The translations under genes were made by a program, and so were the position numbers. From NCBI GenBank assembly GCA_036260415.1, contig DASZZX010000314.1:1-10362 (forward strand): a DNA stretch of 10,362 nt. Direction: 5' to 3'. Each line of letters starts with the position of its first letter. Position 1 is the first letter of the stretch. Under the pieces are notes generated by a model, which was not told the DNA's origin, did no database searches, and worked only from the letters and a program-made list of their open reading frames with translations. This DNA is from DASZZX01 sp036260415. Its GTDB lineage: Bacteria; Actinomycetota; Nitriliruptoria; Nitriliruptorales; JAHWKO01. Positions 5,760 through 10,362 of this stretch are shown piece after piece.

Positions 5760-7984
5760 GACGGCACCCGCACCCGGACTTTTTCGGATCCGGGAGTTCC
5801 CTCGTCGTGGTCGACGTGCTCCTGGAAGCCGAACCGGTCGTGGAAGCGCCGCAGCGGTCCCGGGGCCCACCAGTTGGCCTGCCCGGCCAGGCGCATGAAC
5901 GCCGGGACCAGTGCGACGCGGATGACGAACGCGTCGACGAGCACGGCCAGCATCATCCCGAGCCCGAACATGATCATGAAGCTCACCCGCCCCGTCGAGA
6001 ACGCGGCGAACACCACCGAGATCAGCACCGCTGCCGCCGTCACGATCCTGCCGGTGCGTTCGAGGCCGTTCGCGACCGACGTGATGTTGTCGCCGGTGCG
6101 GTCGTACTCCTCCTTGATGCGTGACAGGAGGAACACCTCGTAGTCCATCGACAGGCCGAAGGCGACGATGAACATGAGCACGGGCATGGTCATCACGAGC
6201 GTGCCGGTCGCGGTGAACCCGAGCAGTTCGGAGAGGTTGCCTTCCTGGAACACCCAGACCAGTGCTCCGAACGTGGCGGTCAGGCTGAGCATGTTGAGCA
6301 CGATGGCCTTGAGGGGTACGAGGATGCTCCCGAAGCTCATGAAAAGGACCACGAACGTGATCGCGGCGATCAACCCGAGGGCGAGCGGGAGGCGATCGAG
6401 CAAGCCGGACTTGCCGTCCACCAGCTCAGCGGAGGGGCCACCGACGAGCACCTCGAACGGCGCGTCGAGGGCGCGGATGTCCGCGACGAGCTGTTCGCCC
6501 GCGAGCGAGATCGGTTCGATCGACGCGACGACGGTGAGATAGGTCGCGTCGTCGGAGGCGAAGCGCTGGCTGAACGGCCCGGGCGGGACGACCTGCTGGC
6601 CCCCCGCGTAGGAGCCGGTGAGCGCGTCGACCCGTCCGACACCGGACAGTCGCGACAGCGCAGCGGCGTAGGAGGCGACGTCGCCGGTGCGCGAGGTGAG
6701 GTCGGCGAGGGCCGGGGCGACGACGGTGGTGGAGCTCGACTCGGCGGAGCCGAACTCGGTCCGCAGAATCTCACCGACCTGGCGGGTGGACGCCTCCGCA
6801 GGCAGGACGCGCTCGTCGGGGAACCCGAGTTCGACGCGGAGGAAGGGCACGCCCAGCAGCACGAGCAGGACCGTGGCAACGGTCGCGATCGGGATGGGGC
6901 GGCGCATGACCGCCACGGCGATCCGTCCCCACACCCCCTCGCCGTCGGCCGCGGGACGCGTCCGCCGGACGGCCCAGCGGTTCACATTGCGCCCGACGAT
7001 CGCCAGCACCGCAGGCAGCACGACCACGGCGCCAGCGGCCGCGAGCCCCACCACCGCGATCCCGGCGTACGCGAACGAGCGCAGGAACGCCTGCTCGAAC
7101 GCGAGCAGCGCGGACAGCGCCGCGGCCACCGTCCCTGCGCTGAACACGACGGTCCGCCCCGCGGTGCGCACGGTGCGGCGGACCGCGCTCGGAACCTCGT
7201 GACCGGCATGCAGCTCCTCGCGGAACCGGGAGACGACCAGCAGGGCGTAGTCGATCGCCAGACCGAGACCCATGGCGGTGGTGAAGATGAGCGCGAAGAT
7301 CGACACCTCGGTCAGGTTCGCGATGATCTGGAGGGTCGCGAAGGTCCCCAGGATCGCCAGACCGCCGATCACCAGTGGCAGCAGCGCTGCGACGACGCTG
7401 CCGAACAGCAGGACGAGCAGGACGAGCGTCACGGGGAAGGCGATCCTCTCCGCGGTGACGAGGTCCTCCTCGACGACCTGGTTGACCTCGTGGAAGACCG
7501 CGGCCTCCCCGCCCACGCCCACCGTGATGGCGCCGGCCTCGCCGTGGTACTCGGCGCGCAGCTCGCCGGCCCGCTCCAGCACCTGGTCCTGGCTGCCGGC
7601 CAGACGGGCGAACACGAGCGCCCGTGACCCGTCCGCCGAGCGCAGGGGCGGTGCCCCGCCCAGGGACCAGTAGGACGCGACGTCGACCACACCCTCCTCA
7701 GCGGCCAGGCGGCCCTGAAGGGCAGAGGCCGCCGCACCCGCGTCGGGGTCGTCGACGCTGCCGGCCCCCGCCGTCACAACGAGGACGAGGTCGGGGGCGC
7801 CGCCCCCGAACTCCTCCGCCACGAGCGCCGCCGCCCGCGACGACTCGGCGTCGGGATCCTCGAACCCGCCGGACGACAGCGACTCGGCCACGCCCCGACC
7901 GACGACGCCCGCCGCGGCCGCACCGACCAGCGTCAGACTCACGAGGGCCCAGCGGAACCGGTACAGCCACCACCGTGCGCCCAT
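5756..7984 (-). CDS. MMPL/RND-family membrane transporter
   Basis: A 742-residue inner-membrane transporter of the MMPL branch of the RND superfamily, with two repeats of one TM helix, an extracytoplasmic domain and a five-helix bundle. The first helix is at about residues 11-33, soluble domain 1 at about 35-180, and helices 2-6 at about 181-330. Helix 7 is at about 362-382, soluble domain 2 at about 385-530, and the last bundle at about 531-700. The proton-relay Asp-Tyr pairs are GLAIDYALLVVSRFREE (Asp245-Tyr246) and FGLSMDYEVFLLSRIKEEYD (Asp614-Tyr615), so both relay sites are intact. The tail WWAPGPLRRFHDRFGF is typical of actinobacterial members. The ATG at 7982-7984 has an AAGGA ribosome site 8 nt upstream. 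In mycobacteria relatives export lipids and siderophores; here the cargo is unknown, and TetR control suits an inducible efflux or lipid-export role. It is co-transcribed with the TetR gene. Confidence 0.95.
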   Translation of the reverse strand: MGARWWLYRFRWALVSLTLVGAAAAGVVGRGVAESLSSGGFEDPDAESSRAAALVAEEFGGGAPDLVLVVTAGAGSVDDPDAGAAASALQGRLAAEEGVVDVASYWSLGGAPPLRSADGSRALVFARLAGSQDQVLERAGELRAEYHGEAGAITVGVGGEAAVFHEVNQVVEEDLVTAERIAFPVTLVLLVLLFGSVVAALLPLVIGGLAILGTFATLQIIANLTEVSIFALIFTTAMGLGLAIDYALLVVSRFREELHAGHEVPSAVRRTVRTAGRTVVFSAGTVAAALSALLAFEQAFLRSFAYAGIAVVGLAAAGAVVVLPAVLAIVGRNVNRWAVRRTRPAADGEGVWGRIAVAVMRRPIPIATVATVLLVLLGVPFLRVELGFPDERVLPAEASTRQVGEILRTEFGSAESSSTTVVAPALADLTSRTGDVASYAAALSRLSGVGRVDALTGSYAGGQQVVPPGPFSQRFASDDATYLTVVASIEPISLAGEQLVADIRALDAPFEVLVGGPSAELVDGKSGLLDRLPLALGLIAAITFVVLFMSFGSILVPLKAIVLNMLSLTATFGALVWVFQEGNLSELLGFTATGTLVMTMPVLMFIVAFGLSMDYEVFLLSRIKEEYDRTGDNITSVANGLERTGRIVTAAAVLISVVFAAFSTGRVSFMIMFGLGMMLAVLVDAFVIRVALVPAFMRLAGQANWWAPGPLRRFHDRFGFQEHVDHDEGTPGSEKVRVRVPS

Positions 7985-7994
7985 GGAAGGCGTC

Positions 7995-8026
7995 CTTAGC
8001 GTCGTTAACTTAACAGCGCTAAGTTA
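7995..8026 (-). promoter_or_regulatory. Nested palindromic operator, likely TetR site, in the MMPL-tetR promoter
   Basis: Two overlapping inverted repeats lie in an AT-rich island upstream of the MMPL gene. The first spans 7995-8023: CTTAGCG (7995-8001) and CGCTAAG (8017-8023) flank an inner GTTAA-C-TTAAC (8004-8014), all centred on 8009, with 12 of 14 pairs matching. The second pairs TAACTTA (8006-8012) with TAAGTTA (8020-8026) across 7 nt. On the minus strand a possible promoter is TTGACC (8045-8050), an 18-nt gap, and TAACTT (8021-8026), so a bound repressor would cover the -10 box, the start site and part of the ribosome site. The palindromes are seen directly; binding by the operon's own TetR is inferred. 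Confidence 0.75.
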
Positions 8027-8046
8027 TGGCCTGTGCTGCAACAAGG

Positions 8047-8496
8047 TCAAGGGCGTTCGTTGGTGACGCCGTGGTCCGGGCCGGGATCCCGGCCGCTGGC
8101 CACCGTTGCGAGCCGCTCCAGGTAGTGCTGCCAGCCTGCTCGGTGCATCGCGGACTCGTCGGGTGGGAGTTGACGGTGGGTGAGGCGGATGAGGGTGCCG
8201 TCCGCCTCGGGCAGCAGCTCGATCTCCACGACCGTGGAGCCGGGCGGGATGCCGGGCCGGTCCAACCATCCCAAGGTGAAGACGACCTTGTGGTCGGGCA
8301 CGACCTCCACGAACTGGCCTCTGGCTGTCTCTCCGGTGCCCATCAGGATGCGGAAGATCCCACCGGGCGTGGGGTGGATGCTCGCTTCGTCTCCTTGCCA
8401 CCGCGCCCAGCCATCGGACGCGGTGAGGTACGCGAAGACGGCCGAGGGTGGGGCGTGAACGTGCCGCTCGACACGGACGACCGGCGGATCGGTCAC
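8047..8496 (-). CDS. SRPBCC/AHSA1-like protein, ArsR-linked
   Basis: A 149-residue soluble protein of the START/SRPBCC (Aha1-like) fold, with a helix-grip pocket for a hydrophobic ligand. Seen are an opening strand RVERHVHAPPSAVFAYLT, a W..W core (SDGWARWQGDEASI), the turn TPGGIFRILMG, GQFVEVVPDHKVVFTLGW, the strand EIELLPEADGTLIRLTHRQL, and a closing helix GWQHYLERLATV, which is diagnostic of AHSA1-like members. The GTG at 8494-8496 was chosen because it overlaps the ArsR stop as GTGA and sits behind a strong GGGAGG site about 5 nt away; upstream residues in the open frame belong to ArsR DNA. It is the second gene of the arsR operon. Such pairs are common in actinobacteria, but the ligand and role are unknown. 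Confidence 0.88.
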   Translation of the reverse strand: MTDPPVVRVERHVHAPPSAVFAYLTASDGWARWQGDEASIHPTPGGIFRILMGTGETARGQFVEVVPDHKVVFTLGWLDRPGIPPGSTVVEIELLPEADGTLIRLTHRQLPPDESAMHRAGWQHYLERLATVASGRDPGPDHGVTNERP

Positions 8497-8810
8497 GCTT
8501 CCTCCCGGTCCTGTGCCGCTTCGACCGCTTCGGCGATCTCGTCCAGCGTGGCGGTCCACATCGCCTCCAGAGCGTCCGCGAACGGCCCCATCCCCTCACG
8601 GTCGGCGCGGTAGTAGACGTGGTTCCCCTCACGCCGGGACCGGACGAACCCGGCCTGCCGGAGAACCGCGAGGTGCTGGGAGACCGCGCCGAACGTCACG
8701 TCGAACTCGGCCGCGATCTGCCCCGCCGACAGCTCACGTTCCCACACGAGACGGAGGATCCGCCGGCGGCGCGGTTCCGACACGACCTGCCAGGCATCCA
8801 CAGCGAACAT
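8493..8810 (-). CDS. ArsR-family (SdpR-like, non-metal) transcriptional repressor
   Basis: A 105-residue winged-helix repressor. The HTH lies at about residues 29-51 (AGQIAAEFDVTFGAVSQHLA, then VLRQAG) and the wing at about 55-68 (FVRSRREGNHVYYR), after an opening helix AWQVVSEPRRRRILRLV. It has no cysteines and no visible metal-binding cluster, so it is closer to the SdpR-like group linked to SRPBCC genes than to metal sensors such as SmtB. The ATG at 8808-8810 was chosen for its AGGA ribosome site 5 nt upstream and normal N-terminus; an in-frame ATG at 8843 would add 11 atypical residues and destroy the promoter region. Its stop overlaps the next gene as GTGA. It probably represses both its own operon and the divergent SRPBCC gene at 8881. 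Confidence 0.9.
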   Translation of the reverse strand: MFAVDAWQVVSEPRRRRILRLVWERELSAGQIAAEFDVTFGAVSQHLAVLRQAGFVRSRREGNHVYYRADREGMGPFADALEAMWTATLDEIAEAVEAAQDREEA

Positions 8811-8821
8811 TTTAGTCCTGG

Positions 8822-8867
8822 TTGAAACGGTGGCCGCACGCAACTATTTTAGTGCAGCCTGAACTAT
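8822..8867 (+). promoter_or_regulatory. Divergent promoter region with ArsR-type repeat sites
   Basis: For the plus-strand gene, TTGAAA (8822-8827, 5/6 to consensus) and TATTTT (8845-8850, 4/6) are 17 nt apart, a good sigma70-like promoter. On the -10 box sits the inverted repeat ACTA-TTT-TAGT (8843-8853). AACTAT occurs at 8842-8847 and again at 8862-8867, exactly 20 nt or about two helical turns apart. ATTTTAGT occurs at 8846-8853 and again at 8809-8816, across the arsR start. The minus strand reads TAAAAT over 8846-8851, a possible -10 for arsR without a clear -35. A repressor bound here would shut both directions. The repeats and promoter are seen; binding by ArsR is inferred. Confidence 0.6.
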
Positions 8868-8880
8868 CGAGGAGAACGCC

Positions 8881-9402
8881 ATGGGCGACTACGACATCCG
8901 GATGCGCCTCGACATCGACGCCGAACGATCGGACGTGCTCGGGGCCCTGATGACGGTGGAGGGCATCAGCGGCTGGTGGTCGGACACCGTCACGGGACGT
9001 CCCGATGAGGACGGAGGCGAGCTCTACGTCGCCTTCCCCGATCTTCCCCGGCCGTTCCACTTCGGGGTGGGGCTCGACGGCGAGCAGGTCAGCTGGGAGA
9101 CGAGGGAGTTCCCGCCGTGGTGGGATGCCACCACCATCCGATGGAGGGTCGAGGACAACCCCGATGCCGATGGCACCCGACTGTGGTTCACGCACGCGGG
9201 GTTCGACCCCGACGACGAGATCATCCCGATCATCACACCGGCGTGGGCCGGGATCATCGGGCGGCTCAAGGCCTACGCGGAGACGGGCACACGGGACCCG
9301 TTCGGGGTGAACCCGACATCGCACGGACGGCCGCTGGGCGACACCGCTGCTGGGCGTCAGGAGACTGCGGGCTCCAGCGGAGGCGGCGTGGGCCTCAGGT
9401 GA
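8881..9402 (+). CDS. SRPBCC/AHSA1-like protein, divergent from arsR
   Basis: A 173-residue soluble protein. Residues 1 to about 140 form an Aha1-like SRPBCC domain: IRMRLDIDAERSDVLGALMT, the ISGWWSDTVTGR turn, GGELYVAFPDLPRPFHFGVG, VSWETREFPPWWDATTIRWR, a TRLWFTHAGF strand, and the closing helix WAGIIGRLKAYAETGTRDPF. After that comes a Gly/Ser/Arg-rich tail of about 30 residues that looks disordered. The start at 8881 is certain, with GAGGAG 6 nt before the ATG. It differs strongly from the SRPBCC protein of the arsR operon, so the two are distant paralogues rather than a recent duplication. It overlaps the convergent sigma-factor gene by 8 nt at the 3' end. Role and ligand are unknown. Confidence 0.88.
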   Translation: MGDYDIRMRLDIDAERSDVLGALMTVEGISGWWSDTVTGRPDEDGGELYVAFPDLPRPFHFGVGLDGEQVSWETREFPPWWDATTIRWRVEDNPDADGTRLWFTHAGFDPDDEIIPIITPAWAGIIGRLKAYAETGTRDPFGVNPTSHGRPLGDTAAGRQETAGSSGGGVGLR

Positions 9403-10362
9403 TCTCGGCGAGTCGGCGCTGCAGGTACAGCCGCTCGGCCTGGTTGGTGACCAGCGTCAGCGCGCGGCGGTAGCTGTCGGCGGCCTCCGCACGGCGCCCC
9501 GTCCGTCGCAGCAGGTCCGCACGCGCGGCGTGGTAGAGGTGGTAGCCGTCCAGCTGGTCGGCGAGATCCTCGAGGCGGGCGAGCCCCGCGTCCCACGAGA
9601 GCGCGAAAGCGACCGCGACCGCCTTGTTGAGGCGCACGACGGGTGAACCGGTGAGGCGGACCAGTTCGCCGTACAGCAGCGCGATCTGCTTCCAGTCGGT
9701 GTCGGCGAACGTCGGCGCCTGGTCGTGGAGCGCGGCGACGGCCGCCTCGAGCTGGTAGCGGCCGGAGGCGCCCCGGCGCACTGCTGCGTCGAGGATCCCG
9801 AGGCCCTCGGCGATGAGGTCGCGTGCCCAGCGGGACCGGTCCTGGTCCTGCAGCAGCACGAGCTCACCGTCGGGGCCGGTCCGGGCTTCCGTGCGAGCGT
9901 GCTGGAGCAGCATGAGCGCGAGCAGGCCGAGCACCTCCGGCTCGTCCGGCATCAGCTCGGCCAGGATGCGTCCCAGACGGAGTGCCTCGTCGGCGAGCTC
10001 GCGCCGGACCAGGTCCCCGGAGGTGGCGGTGTAGCCCTCGTTGAACACGAGGTAGACGGTGGCGAGCACCGATGCGAGCCGGTCCGGTAGGAGGTGATCC
10101 GGTGGCACGCGGTAGGGGATCGCCGCATCGCGGATCTTGCGCTTCGCACGCACGATCCGCTGTGCAAGCGCGGACTCGGAGATGAGGAACGCCCGGGCGA
10201 TCTCGCCGGTCGTGAGCCCGCACACCGTCCGCAGCGTCAGCGCGACCTGCGCGTCGACGGACAGAGCCGGATGGCAACATGTGAACACGAGCCGTAGGCG
10301 CTCGTCGGGCACCACCGTCGGGGGCACGTCGTCGTCCTCACCCTGCAGCCGGGGGGGGGGGG
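9395..10362 (-). CDS. ECF42-type RNA polymerase sigma factor, 5'-truncated by the window edge
   Basis: The visible part is a 300-plus residue C-terminal portion of a large ECF sigma factor. It opens with an acidic linker and DERLRLVFTCCHPALSVDAQVALTLR, then the sigma4 HTH (GLTTGEIARAFLISESALAQRIVRAKRKIRDA), and PYRVPPDHLLPDRLASVLATVYLVFNEGY, the signature of ECF42 proteins. The rest is the long helical, TPR-like extension of this group (LNKAVAVAF, GYHLYHAARADLLRRTGR and AEAADSYRRALTL are typical). The sigma2 domain, which binds -10 DNA and core polymerase, lies beyond the right edge: the frame is open through the final base, and the GTG at 10327 is not a believable start. ECF42 factors have no classical anti-sigma factor and usually sit next to DGPF/YCII-type genes; any such gene would be outside the window. 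The protein stops at 9395, inside the end of the SRPBCC gene. Confidence 0.92.
   Translation of the reverse strand, partial: PPPRLQGEDDDVPPTVVPDERLRLVFTCCHPALSVDAQVALTLRTVCGLTTGEIARAFLISESALAQRIVRAKRKIRDAAIPYRVPPDHLLPDRLASVLATVYLVFNEGYTATSGDLVRRELADEALRLGRILAELMPDEPEVLGLLALMLLQHARTEARTGPDGELVLLQDQDRSRWARDLIAEGLGILDAAVRRGASGRYQLEAAVAALHDQAPTFADTDWKQIALLYGELVRLTGSPVVRLNKAVAVAFALSWDAGLARLEDLADQLDGYHLYHAARADLLRRTGRRAEAADSYRRALTLVTNQAERLYLQRRLAEIT
10351..10362 (+). repeat. Terminal G12 homopolymer
   Basis: Twelve G residues in a row end the window. In the sigma-factor frame they would encode a run of prolines just before the acidic linker. A run this long exactly at the edge suggests a sequencing or assembly artefact at a contig end, so the last few bases should not be trusted. 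Confidence 0.8.

Noticed and set aside
8024..8632. Longer minus-strand frame of about 200 codons over the ArsR/SRPBCC genes
   Set aside because: It is an Arg/Pro-rich out-of-frame shadow; the ArsR and SRPBCC frames there carry clear family motifs and ribosome sites.

Overview
This window comes from a high-GC (about 70%) actinobacterium or a close relative. The GC-rich codon use, the F420-dependent LLM-class oxidoreductase, the MMPL exporter, an ECF42-type sigma factor and frequent GTG starts in 4-nt overlaps all fit. The last 12 bases are an uninterrupted G run in a truncated gene, so the right edge looks like a contig end. I saw no tRNA, rRNA, CRISPR array or complete insertion sequence.

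Layout, left to right. (1) 108-2176, minus strand: a MarR-family repressor followed by a 14-TM DHA2 (EmrB/QacA-type) drug exporter, coupled by an ATGA overlap. (2) 2275-3051, minus strand: a CooC-like P-loop ATPase. Its frame is open over 258 codons except for one TGA, which lies where relatives have the first Cys of their CxC motif. A 6-bp hairpin with a GGUC-type loop starts 15 nt after the TGA. This is the most interesting item: a candidate selenocysteine codon, or an early pseudogene. (3) 3090-3604, plus strand: a decayed GT4 glycosyltransferase with two frame changes and a large internal deletion. (4) 3571-4524, minus strand: an FGD-like F420-dependent oxidoreductase. (5) 4525-5102: a gene-poor stretch with a short SDR/MDR-like remnant. 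(6) 5130-7984, minus strand: an MMPL transporter followed by its likely TetR repressor (GTGA overlap), with a strong nested palindromic operator just upstream. (7) 8047-8810, minus strand: an ArsR repressor and an SRPBCC/AHSA1 protein (GTGA overlap). They are transcribed divergently from a second SRPBCC/AHSA1 gene at 8881-9402, across a short intergenic region holding a good -35/-10 pair and repeats. (8) 9395 to the edge, minus strand: an ECF42-type sigma factor with a C-terminal helical/TPR-like extension, missing its N-terminal sigma2 domain.

Functionally the window is a set of small self-regulated stress and efflux modules: MarR with an MFS pump, TetR with an MMPL pump, and ArsR with SRPBCC proteins. 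They are separated by a degenerating stretch (about 3.05-5.1 kb) that holds the glycosyltransferase and dehydrogenase remnants. The CooC-like gene borders that stretch, which is the main reason for caution about the selenocysteine reading.
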